DNA from: Lachnospiraceae bacterium
Lineage (GTDB): Bacteria; Bacillota; Clostridia; Lachnospirales; Lachnospiraceae
NCBI GenBank assembly: GCA_021203205.1
Contig: JAJQBQ010000038.1
Span: 21,374 to 85,373 of the forward strand
Reading direction: 5' to 3'
Length of the DNA: 64,000 nucleotides
Shown: piece after piece, positions 25,598 to 37,692 of the stretch
Position numbering within the stretch: position 1 is the stretch's first letter
Layout of the letters: every line of letters begins with the position of its first letter
Program-made: the position numbers and the translations under genes
The notes under the pieces: model-generated
Database searches by the model: none
The model's input: only the letters and a program-made list of their open reading frames with translations
What the model was told of the DNA's origin: nothing

Positions 25598-27322
25598 ATG
25601 AAAAAAACAAGGGAACACGTGATCCGGGCGGTTGAGCCCGGGTCCATCGCCGAAGAACTGAATATTGAAGCGGGCGACGTGCTCCTGACGGTGAATGACA
25701 CAAATCCCCTGGATGTGCTGGACTATCACTTCCTGATTCACGATGAGGAGCTCGTCGTGTGCGTGCGCAAGCCGGACGGCGAGGAGTGGGAATTCGAGAT
25801 CGAGAAAGAGTTCGATGAAGACCTGGGTATCCAGTTCGAAAACACCTTCATGGACGAGTACCACTCCTGCCGGAACAAGTGTATCTTCTGTTTTATCGAC
25901 CAGATGCCGCCTGGCATGCGCGAGTCGCTGTATTTTAAGGACGACGACTCCAGACTGTCCTTTTTGCAGGGAAATTATGTGACGCTCACCAACATGAAGG
26001 AGGAGGAAATCCGGCGGATTATCCGCTGTCACCTGTCCCCCATCAACGTGTCCGTCCACACGACGGAGCCGGAGCTGCGCAAAAAGATGTTGCACAACCG
26101 TTTCGCCGGAGAGTCGCTGCGCTATCTTGATATGCTCTGCGATGCCGGTATCGAGATGAACGGGCAGATCGTTCTCTGCAAGGATGTGAATGACGGCGCT
26201 CATTTTACACGCACGGTGCAGGATCTGCGAAAATACATTCCCTTTCTGCAGAGCATATCCGTGGTGCCGGCCGGGGTTACGAAATACCGGAAAGGGCTGT
26301 ATCCGCTGAAAGCCTTCACGAAGGAGGACGCCTGTGCCCTGATCGACGAGACAGAGCGTTTCCAGCGGGAGATTTTCGCGGAACACGGGACGCACTTTAT
26401 CCATGCCAGCGATGAGTGGTATCTCATGGCAGAGCGGGACTTTCCGGAGGAAGAGCGCTACGACGGCTACCTGCAGCTGGAAAACGGGGTCGGCATGATG
26501 CGTCTGCTGATGAATGAGTTTGCGGAGGAACTGGTTCGGGTGAAGGAGCAGGTCGCGAAGTCGGAATATGGGCAGAGCGTGTCAGAGGATTCACATCTGA
26601 AAGACGAGAGGAATGCATTGGAGGATTCACATCTGAAAGATGAGCAGAATGCTACAGAGAATCCATATATGAAAGACGAGCGGAATGCGTCGGAGAATTG
26701 GCTGCCGGAAGACGGGCTGAATAAATGTCTTCCTTCCGAAAAATCCGAATCCCGGAACCGCACGGTATCTCTTGCCACCGGGACCCTCGCCGCGCCGGTG
26801 ATCCGGCAGCTGGCGGAGGACTTTATGCTGGCATTTCCCTCCGTGAAAATACTGGTTTACCCGATTCGAAACGATTTCTTTGGCGAAACCATCACCGTGT
26901 CCGGACTCCTGACCGGGCAGGACATCATCCGCCAGCTGACGGGGCGGGAGCTGGGCGTAGAACTGCTGCTTCCCGGCAACGTGCTTCGCAGCGGGGAGGA
27001 CGTGTTCCTGGATGACATTACGCTGTCTCAGATGGAAGAGCAGCTGCAGATTCCGGTGACGGTGACCGGCTCCTCGGGAGCGGATCTGCTGCACGCATTC
27101 CTCGGAGACGGGGAGGCGGGGGACATAGATAATGCCAACGCGGCAGATGCCGACTCGAATATGGAAGATGGAGACGCGGGCGTTGCAGATGTGAATTCGA
27201 AAATTGCAGCGCAGGAATCGAATGCCGAAAACGGAGTTTCCCAGATAAGAAAAAGAGATTATGGCAACACAGAGCCCGGATTTGTATATAGCAGGATCTA
27301 TGGGGACAGAAAAGAAAAGTAA
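25598..27322 (+). CDS. DUF512 radical SAM / PDZ protein with repeat insertion
   Basis: A 574-residue protein of the Clostridia-wide DUF512 family. It has an N-terminal PDZ-like domain (VEPGSIAEELNIEAGDVLL), CRNKCIFCFIDQMP with the CxxxCxxC of a radical SAM 4Fe-4S cluster, VSVHTTEP and SVVPAGVTKYR. A C-terminal DUF512 part carries LATGTLAAPVI, VSGLLTGQDII and EDVFLDDITLSQM. Function is unknown. Start 25598 is set by GGAG 7 nt upstream. Between the radical SAM and C-terminal parts is a hydrophilic insertion (about residues 325-385) with 12-residue repeats. A second variable acidic stretch ends the protein. Confidence 0.9.
   Translation: MKKTREHVIRAVEPGSIAEELNIEAGDVLLTVNDTNPLDVLDYHFLIHDEELVVCVRKPDGEEWEFEIEKEFDEDLGIQFENTFMDEYHSCRNKCIFCFIDQMPPGMRESLYFKDDDSRLSFLQGNYVTLTNMKEEEIRRIIRCHLSPINVSVHTTEPELRKKMLHNRFAGESLRYLDMLCDAGIEMNGQIVLCKDVNDGAHFTRTVQDLRKYIPFLQSISVVPAGVTKYRKGLYPLKAFTKEDACALIDETERFQREIFAEHGTHFIHASDEWYLMAERDFPEEERYDGYLQLENGVGMMRLLMNEFAEELVRVKEQVAKSEYGQSVSEDSHLKDERNALEDSHLKDEQNATENPYMKDERNASENWLPEDGLNKCLPSEKSESRNRTVSLATGTLAAPVIRQLAEDFMLAFPSVKILVYPIRNDFFGETITVSGLLTGQDIIRQLTGRELGVELLLPGNVLRSGEDVFLDDITLSQMEEQLQIPVTVTGSSGADLLHAFLGDGEAGDIDNANAADADSNMEDGDAGVADVNSKIAAQESNAENGVSQIRKRDYGNTEPGFVYSRIYGDRKEK
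26585..26692 (+). repeat. 36-bp coding repeat, 3 units, in DUF512 gene
   Basis: Units at 26585, 26621 and 26657 encode EDSHLKDERNAL-type 12-mers. The first two are almost identical at the DNA level; the third is diverged but the same length. Confidence 0.9.
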
Positions 27323-27482
27323 TGTCGAAAAAGTTTTCCACAGTATTTTTGAGGAAAAACAGAGGAAAACTTCTTATTGACAGAAACGAAATAATGAGTA
27401 AAATAGCCGACATGAAATCGAAAACATGTTCGGACTCTGGGACGAAGCAGAGCTTATAGAACAGAAAAAGTTGAGGTATGTT

Positions 27483-28808
27483 ATGAAGAAACCGATCGTT
27501 GCGATCGTCGGGCGACCGAACGTCGGAAAGTCCACATTATTTAACGCCCTGGCGGGGGAGATGATCTCCATCGTAAAGGACACGCCGGGCGTGACCAGGG
27601 ATCGCATTTACGCGGATGTGAACTGGCTGAATTATAATTTTACACTGATCGACACGGGCGGCATTGAGCCGGATTCGAAGGACGTCATCCTCTCCCAGAT
27701 GCGGGAGCAGGCGGAGGTAGCCATCCGCACGGCTGATGTGATCATTTTTCTGGTGGATGTGCGCCAGGGGCTGGTTGATTCGGACGACAAGGTCGCGAAT
27801 ATGCTGCGCCGCAGCGGCAAGCCGGTGGTGCTGGCGGTGAACAAGGTGGACAGCTTTGAAAAGTTTCAGGCGGATGTCTACGAGTTTTATAATCTGGGCA
27901 TCGGGGAGCCTTACCCGATTTCCTCCGCGAACCGTCAGGGTCTGGGCGATCTGCTGGATGCCGTGGTGAAGGATTTCCCGAAGGCGGATGAAACGGAGGA
28001 AGCGGAGGACGACCGGCCGCGCATCGCGGTCATCGGCAAGCCCAACGCCGGAAAGTCTTCCCTCATCAACCGTCTGACAGGGGAAAACCGGGTAATCGTC
28101 TCGGATGTGGCCGGGACGACCCGCGACGCCGTGGACACGGTGCTCCGACGCAACGGCCAGGAATATATCTTTATCGACACGGCGGGGCTGCGGCGGAAGA
28201 ATAAGATCAAAGAAGACCTGGAGCGCTACAGCATCATCCGGGCGGTCACGGCCGTGGAGCGGGCGGATGTGGTGGTGCTCATGATCGACGCCACGGAGGG
28301 CGTAACCGAGCAGGACGCGAAGATCGCCGGCATCGCCCACGACCGCGGCAAGGGCATCATCATCGCGGTCAATAAGTGGGACGCGGTGGAGAAAAACGAC
28401 AAGACGGCTTACGAGTTTACGGACAAGATCCGCCATGTACTCTCCTTTCTGTCCTACGCCGAGATCATTTTCCTGTCGGCGCTTACCGGGCAGCGGACGG
28501 GAAAGCTGTTTGATCTGATCGACATGGTTATCGCGAACCAGAACATGCGGGTACAGACCGGTGTGCTGAACGAGATCCTTGCGGAGGCCGTGGCGCTGAA
28601 TCAGCCGCCGTCGGATAAAGGGCGCAGGCTTAAGATCTACTACATGACGCAGGTGGCGGTCAAACCGCCGACGTTCGTGGTCTTTGTGAATGATAAGGAG
28701 CTGATGCATTTCTCCTACACCAGGTATCTGGAAAACCAGATCCGCACGGCCTTCGGTTTTAAGGGAACGGCGTTGAAGTTTCTGATTCGCGAGAAGAAGA
28801 AGGATTAG
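27483..28808 (+). CDS. der: ribosome assembly GTPase Der (EngA)
   Basis: A 441-residue double GTPase for 50S subunit maturation. G domain 1 has [24 protein letters not shown] and NKVD; G domain 2 has [28 protein letters not shown] and NKWD. A C-terminal KH-like domain ends in [16 protein letters not shown] 6 nt upstream supports start 27483. The stop codon TAG at 28806-28808 forms the first three bases of the heptamer array. Confidence 0.97.
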   Translation: MKKPIVAIVGRPNVGKSTLFNALAGEMISIVKDTPGVTRDRIYADVNWLNYNFTLIDTGGIEPDSKDVILSQMREQAEVAIRTADVIIFLVDVRQGLVDSDDKVANMLRRSGKPVVLAVNKVDSFEKFQADVYEFYNLGIGEPYPISSANRQGLGDLLDAVVKDFPKADETEEAEDDRPRIAVIGKPNAGKSSLINRLTGENRVIVSDVAGTTRDAVDTVLRRNGQEYIFIDTAGLRRKNKIKEDLERYSIIRAVTAVERADVVVLMIDATEGVTEQDAKIAGIAHDRGKGIIIAVNKWDAVEKNDKTAYEFTDKIRHVLSFLSYAEIIFLSALTGQRTGKLFDLIDMVIANQNMRVQTGVLNEILAEAVALNQPPSDKGRRLKIYYMTQVAVKPPTFVVFVNDKELMHFSYTRYLENQIRTAFGFKGTALKFLIREKKKD

Positions 28809-28980
28809 TGGCTAGTGGTCAGTGACTAGTGATTAGTGTATAGTGGTTAGTATTTACCAGCCACTATACACTATACACCAGTTACTATACACCAGTTACT
28901 ATACACCAGTTACTATCCACCAGTTACCAGCCACCAGTTACCAGCCACCAGTTACTAACCACAAACCACCAATCACTAAT
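28806..28980 (+). repeat. 25-unit heptanucleotide array with two opposed arms
   Basis: The 175 bp divide into 25 exact 7-nt units with no slippage. Seven units of form TAGTGNN (28806-28854) are followed by 18 units of form (C/T)AC-rich, mostly CACCAGT, TACTATA and TACCAGC (28855-28980). The second arm is the reverse-complement type of the first, so the array can fold back on itself. It begins in the der stop codon and ends 2 bp before the plsY ribosome site. Confidence 0.9.
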
Positions 28981-28998
28981 ACGGAGGAAAGTGTTATC

Positions 28999-29694
28999 AT
29001 GGAGCGTTTGATCTGCCTTGTCATCGGCTACATCTTCGGGCTGTTTCAGACAAGTTTTATTTACGGAAAACTTCATCATGTAGACATCCGCGACTACGGG
29101 AGCGGCAACGCGGGCACCACGAACGCCATGCGTGTCCTCGGGAGAAAGGCCGGTGTCATCACCTATCTGGGGGATGCGTTCAAGGCTCTGTTTGCCGGAC
29201 TGTTTGTTCGCCTGATTTTCCACGGGAATGAGGACATGTTCCTGCTTCTTCTGTATACGGGATTGGGGGTCATTCTGGGGCACAATTTCCCGTTTTACAT
29301 GAATTTTCGGGGAGGAAAAGGCATTGCTGCCACCTCAGGAGCCCTCGCCGCGCTGGGCGACTGGAAGATTACGCTGCTCGCTTTTCTCACATTTTCCGGG
29401 GTCACGCTGATCTCAAAATATGTGTCGCTGGCCTCGCTTTGCATGGTGACCGGACTGTTCCTCGAGATCGTGGTCTTCTCTCAGGTGGGGTGGCTGCCGG
29501 GGCTTGCCGAACAGGATCGGATTGAGGCGTACATCATTGCCCTGCTATGGATGATCATGGCGTACGGAAGGCATTATGAGAATATAAAAAGGCTGATCCA
29601 CGGAACCGAGCGGAAGGTCGGGCAGAAGAGGAAGGAAGATCAGGCACAGGAGGTAACAGAAGCGACAGCCGGGCAGACATCTTTCGGAAAGTAA
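28999..29694 (+). CDS. plsY: glycerol-3-phosphate acyltransferase PlsY
   Basis: A 231-residue membrane enzyme that acylates glycerol-3-phosphate at sn-1 using acyl-phosphate from PlsX (plsX is at 62.9 kb). Motifs are GSGNAGTTNAMRVLG, the glycine-rich GHNFPFYMNFRGGKGIA and GRHYENIKRL. There are about five membrane helices. GGAGGAAAG upstream fixes the start at 28999; the frame reads back through the heptamer array but that stretch is not coding. The C-terminal 30 residues are an extra charged tail. Confidence 0.94.
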   Translation: MERLICLVIGYIFGLFQTSFIYGKLHHVDIRDYGSGNAGTTNAMRVLGRKAGVITYLGDAFKALFAGLFVRLIFHGNEDMFLLLLYTGLGVILGHNFPFYMNFRGGKGIAATSGALAALGDWKITLLAFLTFSGVTLISKYVSLASLCMVTGLFLEIVVFSQVGWLPGLAEQDRIEAYIIALLWMIMAYGRHYENIKRLIHGTERKVGQKRKEDQAQEVTEATAGQTSFGK

Positions 29695-30002
29695 GGGAAA
29701 CTTTCCGGGCAGAAAGGTTTTTACAGAATTATTCGGAGATTTCCCCGGACATACCTTCGACACGAAGGCATTTTTAGAACACTTTTTTGAAACTTTACAG
29801 AAATTTTACCAGAACTATATTTTTGTGACCTTGTATATCCGGAGCAAATCATGTAACATTCGTTGGGGCCGGATATACGAATAACGGATGAAAAAGACGA
29901 TGACGGAATCCCGTGCGCGGGGCAGAGGGAAGAGTTTCCTTCCCGGAGTCTAAAAAAATCCGGAATCATCTATATATTAAGAGGGAAAGGAGCACTTCCG
30001 TC
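29695..30002. other. 308-bp gap between plsY and gpsA
   Basis: No gene is supported. It contains a hairpin over the plsY stop (CGGAAAGT/ACTTTCCG, about 29684-29709) and a perfect 10-bp inverted repeat GTATATCCGG (29833-29842)/CCGGATATAC (29869-29878). The GGGAAAGGAG ribosome site of gpsA is at its end. Confidence 0.45.
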
Positions 30003-30995
30003 ATGGCAAAAGTAGGAATCCTTGGAGGCGGCGGCTGGGCCATCGGCCTGGCAATTCTGCTGCACGATAACGGCTCAGAGGTGACCATGTGGTCGAAGAT
30101 TGAGAGCGAGGTCGAACTGTTGCGGACAGAGCGGAAAAACGAGCGCTGTCTGCCCGGCATCATGCTGCCGGAGGATGTGTCTGTGACAGGGGATCTGGCA
30201 GAGGTAACGGCTGATAAAGATATCCTTATCCTGGCGGTAGCTTCCAGGTTTATGCGGCAGACAGCCGCTTCCCTGCGCCCATATGTAAAACCGGGACAGA
30301 TTCTTGTGGATGTGGCGAAAGGTCTGGAGAGCGATACCCTGCTTACCATGACTCAGGTGATCGAATCCGAGCTGCCGGATTGCCGGGCGGCGATCCTGTC
30401 CGGGCCAAGCCACGCGGAGGAGGTGGCCAGGCGTCTTCCGACTACCTGTGTCGCCGGCGCCGCGGATCTGGAGACGGCAAAGTATATCGCGGGAGTTTTT
30501 TCCAGCAACGTCTTCCGGGTTTACACCAGCACGGACCGCATCGGTATTGAAATCGGCGGATCCGTGAAGAATGTCATTGCGCTGGCGGCAGGCATTGCGG
30601 ACGGCCTGGGTTACGGGGACAACACGAAAGCCGCGCTGATCACCCGCGGTGTCGCGGAAATGACGCGCCTGGGGCTTGCCATGGGCGGGCAGTCCGCCAC
30701 CTTTGCCGGGCTTTCGGGCATCGGCGATCTGATCGTAACCTGTGCGAGCATGCATTCCAGAAACCGCCGTGCCGGTATCCTCATCGGACAGGGAAAGACG
30801 GCGGATGAAGCCATGAAAGAAGTCAACATGGTTGTCGAGGGCGTCTATTCCGCCCAAGCAGCACTGGAGCTCGCAGAAAAATATCAGGTGGAGATGCCCA
30901 TTGTGGAGCAGGTGAACAGGGTTCTGTTTGAGAGTAAGAATCCGAAGGAAGCGGTTTACGAGCTCATGATGCGGGATACGAAGCAGGAAGCATAA
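30003..30995 (+). CDS. gpsA: NAD(P)-dependent glycerol-3-phosphate dehydrogenase
   Basis: A 330-residue cytosolic enzyme making sn-glycerol-3-phosphate, the substrate of PlsY encoded just upstream. It has GILGGGGWAIGLA (Rossmann), SGPSHAEEVARR, GGSVKNVIALAAG with the catalytic lysine, and GLSGIGDLIVTC. AAAGGAG upstream supports start 30003. Confidence 0.96.
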   Translation: MAKVGILGGGGWAIGLAILLHDNGSEVTMWSKIESEVELLRTERKNERCLPGIMLPEDVSVTGDLAEVTADKDILILAVASRFMRQTAASLRPYVKPGQILVDVAKGLESDTLLTMTQVIESELPDCRAAILSGPSHAEEVARRLPTTCVAGAADLETAKYIAGVFSSNVFRVYTSTDRIGIEIGGSVKNVIALAAGIADGLGYGDNTKAALITRGVAEMTRLGLAMGGQSATFAGLSGIGDLIVTCASMHSRNRRAGILIGQGKTADEAMKEVNMVVEGVYSAQAALELAEKYQVEMPIVEQVNRVLFESKNPKEAVYELMMRDTKQEA

Positions 30996-31081
30996 ATCAA
31001 AACTCCTGGGAATCCGTTTTCCAATTCTGAAAACATCCGAAGTTTGCAGATGAAAGAGAGCAGCGGTTCACAGGAATTCCA

Positions 31082-31139
31082 TGTGACCCAACATGTTCTT
31101 CTCTGAGAAGTTTCACCATGGATTTCTATTGGGTCACAG
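31082..31139. repeat. inverted repeat upstream of cls
   Basis: TGTGACCCAA (31082-31091) and TTGGGTCACA (31130-31139) form a perfect 10-bp stem around about 38 nt. It lies about 35 bp before the cls start, so it would be in the leader or act as a protein-binding site. Confidence 0.5.
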
Positions 31140-31174
31140 AGAACGACCGTAAACAGCAGCAGTCAGGAAAATAC

Positions 31175-32812
31175 ATGGGGGTGATTCTTATCAAGAAAGA
31201 TTATCGCAGTGGTTATGAGGAAGTGCCGGTCGGCGAAGGTGCGGCCAGAATCCGGCTGCGGAAGGGGATCAAGCAGGGTAAAAAAGGAGTTTTCCACCTG
31301 CTGTTCAGCCGCATCGGGGTACTGGCAATCCTTGTCCTGATACAGTTTGTCTTTTTGATGATCCCGTTTGTATGGATCCAGAATTACTCTACGCTGTTCC
31401 TCAGCATATATACGGTTATGGCGGTAGCCGTCCTGATTGTCATTTTAAACCGGGATATCAATCCCGGGTTTAAGCTCATGTGGGTTATTCCGATGGCTGC
31501 ATTTCCGGTGTTCGGTGCGTTTTTTTACATCTTTGTTCAGGCACAGCCCGGTGCAAGGCGGTTTAATCAAAAATATTTAAGCAATGTCCGGGAAACGGAA
31601 CCTTATCTGAAACAAAATGAGGCGGTCTTGAGTGAACTTGCCGCGGAAGATCCCCATGCTGCGAGGCTTGCCACTTACATTGAAGAAAAAGCAAAATTTC
31701 CGATTTATGAAAATTCCTCTGTAAAGTACTACCCGATCGGGGAGCTGATGTTCGAAGATCTCAAGATACAGCTGAAAAAAGCGAAGCGATATATCTTCCT
31801 GGAATACTTTATCATTGCCCACGGCGAAATGTGGGGCGAAGTGCTGGATATTTTGCTGGAAAAGATCGCGGAAGGTGTGGAAGTTTACCTGATGTACGAT
31901 GGCACTAACACCCTTTCCAATCTGCCGGTGGGTTATGAGAAAAAGATGGAGGCGCTCGGCATTCACTGCCATGTGGTGCAGCCGATCCGCGTCGCCCTGT
32001 CAACGGTGCAGAACAACCGGGACCACCGGAAAATCTGTGTGATCGACGGAAATACGGCCTTTACCGGAGGCGTAAACCTTGCGGACGAGTACATAAATGT
32101 GATCGATCGCTTTGGCCACTGGAAGGATACCGCGGTGAGAATACAGGGCGAGGCTGTCAAAAGCTTTCTGTTTGCCTGGATGCAGATGTGGAATGTCGGG
32201 GCGAAGGAAAAACTTTCCTACGAGAAGTATCTGAACCTGACGATTCCGCTGGAGGTTCAGGCTCCCGGCTATGTGATTCCGTTCAGCGACAGTCCTCTCG
32301 ATCAGGAAAATGTGGGCGAGTCCGTTTATGTCGATATGATCTACAGCGCGAACGAATATGTCCATTTTATGAGCCCTTATCTGGTTCCGGATAACGAGGT
32401 GCTGACGGCGTTAAAGTACGCGGCAAAGCGCGGTGTGGAAGTCGTTTTGATTTTGCCGCATATTCCGGATAAAAAATACGCATTTTATCTTGCAAAGACC
32501 TATTATCCTTCGCTGCTGGAGGCAGGGGTAAATATTTATGAATATACGCCCGGGTTCGTGCACGCGAAAGACTGCGTGTGCGACGGAAAGTCGGCAGTGG
32601 TCGGGACAATTAACCTGGATTACCGGAGTCTGTATCTGCATTTTGAGTGTGCGGTATGGATGTACGGGATGCCGGAGATTGCAAAGATCGAGGAGGACTT
32701 TCAGGTGACCATGGGCTTAAGCCAAAAGATTACCATGGAAGATTATCTGAAGCTGCCGTTCTATGTGAAGCTGTTTGGGGGTGTCCTGAAGCTGATGGCG
32801 CCGCTGATGTAG
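31175..32812 (+). CDS. cls: cardiolipin synthase
   Basis: A 545-residue phospholipase-D-superfamily membrane enzyme joining two phosphatidylglycerols. Two membrane helices lie near residues 45-105. HKD motif 1 is HRKICVID-TGGVNLADEY and motif 2 is HAKDCVCDG-VGTINLDYRS. Start 31175 has AGGA 6 nt upstream; the longer frame to 31118 has none. It follows plsY and gpsA, forming a phospholipid gene neighbourhood. Confidence 0.93.
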   Translation: MGVILIKKDYRSGYEEVPVGEGAARIRLRKGIKQGKKGVFHLLFSRIGVLAILVLIQFVFLMIPFVWIQNYSTLFLSIYTVMAVAVLIVILNRDINPGFKLMWVIPMAAFPVFGAFFYIFVQAQPGARRFNQKYLSNVRETEPYLKQNEAVLSELAAEDPHAARLATYIEEKAKFPIYENSSVKYYPIGELMFEDLKIQLKKAKRYIFLEYFIIAHGEMWGEVLDILLEKIAEGVEVYLMYDGTNTLSNLPVGYEKKMEALGIHCHVVQPIRVALSTVQNNRDHRKICVIDGNTAFTGGVNLADEYINVIDRFGHWKDTAVRIQGEAVKSFLFAWMQMWNVGAKEKLSYEKYLNLTIPLEVQAPGYVIPFSDSPLDQENVGESVYVDMIYSANEYVHFMSPYLVPDNEVLTALKYAAKRGVEVVLILPHIPDKKYAFYLAKTYYPSLLEAGVNIYEYTPGFVHAKDCVCDGKSAVVGTINLDYRSLYLHFECAVWMYGMPEIAKIEEDFQVTMGLSQKITMEDYLKLPFYVKLFGGVLKLMAPLM

Positions 32813-32942
32813 GAGGTTCTCTCTTTTTTGAGAGGGGATGGCATTATACTCGCGGGGCAGCGTCATCCATAAAAACAAAAGATATTTGGGGGCAGTTTTG
32901 GGTTAGGTTTTCGTGAAAGTTTTGTAAAATGGCAGAATCTGG

Positions 32943-32971
32943 TTGAATTTATGGGAGAGAATGGGTAAAAT
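32943..32971 (+). promoter_or_regulatory. possible promoter for V-ATPase operon
   Basis: TTGAAT, a 17-nt spacer and TAAAAT, about 130 bp before the first subunit gene. Each hexamer matches consensus at four or five of six positions. Confidence 0.35.
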
Positions 32972-33098
32972 GTCCACCGTGTGCGGGCGCAAAGGGATGC
33001 TTCAGGATCTTTGCGAACGTGGGGTGGCTGGTGGAGAATTCAGGTGTTACATGATGAATGAGATAAGATTATTAGCATAGAGGGAGGTGAGGCTTAGA

Positions 33099-33407
33099 GT
33101 GGAACCGATGATTGAGCGCGTGGAGCGCGCGGAGCGGGAAGCGGCGGATGTGGAAGCGCAGGCAAGGCGTGACGCAGATGCGATTCGAAAACAGGCGCGG
33201 GCACAGGCCGAGGAGAAGAAAAATGCTGCGACGGCGCTGGCGAAACAGGAGCGGGATGAGGCCCTGGCAAAAGCGGACGTGCAGTGCGAGGCGATGCTTC
33301 GTGAGACGGAGCAGACAACCGAAAAAGAGATAGAAGCTCTGAAAGAGTTCTCCCTGAGGAAGCGGGAGGAAGTGATCCGCGCGATTGCGGATGAGATTGC
33401 AGGTTAA
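33099..33407 (+). CDS. V-type ATPase subunit G/H (peripheral stalk)
   Basis: A 102-residue protein, almost entirely alpha-helical coiled coil rich in Ala, Glu, Arg and Gln (AEREAADVEAQARRDADA). It matches the small stalk subunit called H or G (NtpF/AhaH) that pairs with subunit E. It is the first gene of the operon, 15 bp before subunit I. GTG 33099 is chosen as start since GGGAGG lies 11 nt upstream; GTG 33087 overlaps the ribosome site itself and ATG 33108 is possible. Confidence 0.8.
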   Translation: MEPMIERVERAEREAADVEAQARRDADAIRKQARAQAEEKKNAATALAKQERDEALAKADVQCEAMLRETEQTTEKEIEALKEFSLRKREEVIRAIADEIAG

Positions 33408-33422
33408 AGGAGGTGGTGCCCT

Positions 33423-35911
<2,489 letters not shown>

Positions 35912-36133
35912 AAATCCGGGAGAAAAGCCTGTCTGGCAGGGAACACGGAAAGTGAAATGACTGTGTCTGTCTTCACAGATGCCGGGAAATTTACTGCCCG
36001 GAATATTCTGACAGCGGAAGACGAAAAGTCTTTGCATGGGAAACCATTACAATGGAAAGAAACAGGGAATAAAGCGGAAAAACTTTATGATTGAGAGTTT
36101 TTTGCTGATATTCCGGAATGGGGATTATGTATT

Positions 36134-36706
36134 ATGACCGGACTGGAAAAAATTTTAGAACAGATCAGACTCGACGCGGAGGAATCCGCCGCGGGAATCC
36201 GGAAACAGGCGGAACAGGAAGCGGCGGAGTTCCTGAACGGAGAAGAAGCGGGAATTGAGAAGCAGCTTCTCGCCGACCGGGAAAAGATAAAATCCGACGC
36301 TGCTTTAAAGCTGTCCAGAGGCCAGTCCGCTGCGGCGTTGTACCGCAGAAAGAAGCTGCTTTACGCAAGACAGGAGATTGTCGCCGACCGCATTGAGGAG
36401 GCAAAGCAGTATCTGAAGGATTTGCCGGATGAGGAATATTTTTTGTATCTGAAGAGGCTTCTCACAAAATATGCGCTGCAGGAGAAGGGTGAGATATGTT
36501 TTTCCCGGCGCGATCTGAAACGCCTGCCGCAGGACTTCCGGTCTTACGCGGAAAGCATGGGACTGGCGGTTTCAAATCAGCCGGTTCGCACGGACGGCGG
36601 ATTTCTGCTGTCCTATCGGGACGCGGTGGTGGACTGCTCGTTCGATGTGCTGTTTGCCTCGGAGCGCGACCGGCTGGCTGACAAAGTGAAAGAAATGCTG
36701 TTTTAA
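36134..36706 (+). CDS. ntpE: V-type ATP synthase subunit E
   Basis: A 190-residue peripheral stalk subunit. The N-terminal 100 residues are a charged coiled coil (EQIRLDAEESAAGIRKQAEQ), followed by a C-terminal globular part ending DVLFASERDRLADKVKEMLF, which resembles the family C-terminus. It is preceded by 222 bp without a gene, an unusually long gap in this operon. Confidence 0.88.
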   Translation: MTGLEKILEQIRLDAEESAAGIRKQAEQEAAEFLNGEEAGIEKQLLADREKIKSDAALKLSRGQSAAALYRRKKLLYARQEIVADRIEEAKQYLKDLPDEEYFLYLKRLLTKYALQEKGEICFSRRDLKRLPQDFRSYAESMGLAVSNQPVRTDGGFLLSYRDAVVDCSFDVLFASERDRLADKVKEMLF

Positions 36707-36723
36707 GGTTAGGGGGACGAAAC

Positions 36724-37692
36724 ATGACAGATAACGAGTACATTTACGCCGTCGCGCGCATACGTACCAAAGAAATGTCCCTGTTTGACCGCCAGACCCT
36801 CGAACAGCTTCTGACCTGTCGGACGTATGAAGATTGTCTTAAGCTTCTGGCTGAAAAAGGCTGGGGAGAGGGAAGTGATTCCTCTGATTCGGATATTCTC
36901 GCCGCCGAGCGGAAAAAAACGTGGGATCTGATGCGTGAGCTGGTGGATGACATGTCGGTGTTCGATGTGTTCCTGTATGAGAAAGATTATCATAATCTGA
37001 AAGCCGCCATCAAGCAGGCCCTCATACCGGAGATTGTGCCTGCCATCTTTACGGAAGAAGGTACCGTCCCGGTATCTGTGATCCGGGAGGCGGTGAACGA
37101 GAAGAAGTTTGACCTTCTGCCGGAGCGCATGCGCGCCTGTGCCGAAGAGGGATATGAGATTCAGATGCAGGGGCGTGACAGCCAGATGTGTGATGTGGTG
37201 ATCGACCGGGCTGCACTGGACGCCATTTACGGTGCAGGGAAAGCTTCGAAAACAGAACTTTTTTCCGATTACGCGGAATTAAAAGTGGCACAGGCCGACA
37301 TCCAGATCGCGGTGAGGGGCGCAAGGCTGAAGAAGAATAAGTCTTTTTACGAGAAGGCGCTGGCTGTTTGTGACACCTTAGACTGCGACCGGCTGGGTGA
37401 CGCGGCGCTGGCCGGCACAGAGGCGGTTTGCGAATATCTGGAATCCACCGCCTATTCGGATGCCGTCAGTGCCATCAAAACATCCGGCTCCGCATTTGAG
37501 TGCTGGTGCGACAACCGCATGATGGAGAAGATTCAGCGCGAAAAGTATCACTCTTTCACGGTGGCTCCGCTGGCGGCCTATGTTCTGGCGCGTGAAAATG
37601 AGATCAAATCGGTGCGGATTATTTTATCCGGGAAGCGCAATCAGCTGCCGGAGGAGGTAGTCCGGGAAAGGCTCAGGGAAATGTATGTATAA
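36724..37692 (+). CDS. ntpC: V-type ATP synthase subunit C
   Basis: A 322-residue d/C-type subunit linking the rotor ring to the central shaft. The N-terminus YIYAVARIRTKEMSLFDRQTLEQLL and the C-terminal YVLARENEIKSVRIILSGKRN are diagnostic. The internal DYHNLKAAIKQ is also conserved. AGGGGGACG precedes the ATG. It overlaps subunit F by 8 bp. Confidence 0.93.
   Translation: MTDNEYIYAVARIRTKEMSLFDRQTLEQLLTCRTYEDCLKLLAEKGWGEGSDSSDSDILAAERKKTWDLMRELVDDMSVFDVFLYEKDYHNLKAAIKQALIPEIVPAIFTEEGTVPVSVIREAVNEKKFDLLPERMRACAEEGYEIQMQGRDSQMCDVVIDRAALDAIYGAGKASKTELFSDYAELKVAQADIQIAVRGARLKKNKSFYEKALAVCDTLDCDRLGDAALAGTEAVCEYLESTAYSDAVSAIKTSGSAFECWCDNRMMEKIQREKYHSFTVAPLAAYVLARENEIKSVRIILSGKRNQLPEEVVRERLREMYV

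Noticed and set aside
27537..28709. 390-codon minus-strand frame opposite der
   Set aside because: der is certain on the other strand; the antisense frame results from GC-biased codons and has no recognisable domain.
28806..28980. CRISPR-like array
   Set aside because: Units are 7 nt, contiguous, without spacers, and no cas genes are near.
28843..28998. N-terminal extension of plsY through the heptamer array
   Set aside because: The extension is translated repeat sequence; GGAGGAAAG and the family N-terminus place the start at 28999.
32961..33080. 41-codon open frame before the V-ATPase operon
   Set aside because: The ribosome site is too close to its ATG and the product matches nothing known; it could be chance in a GC-rich leader.
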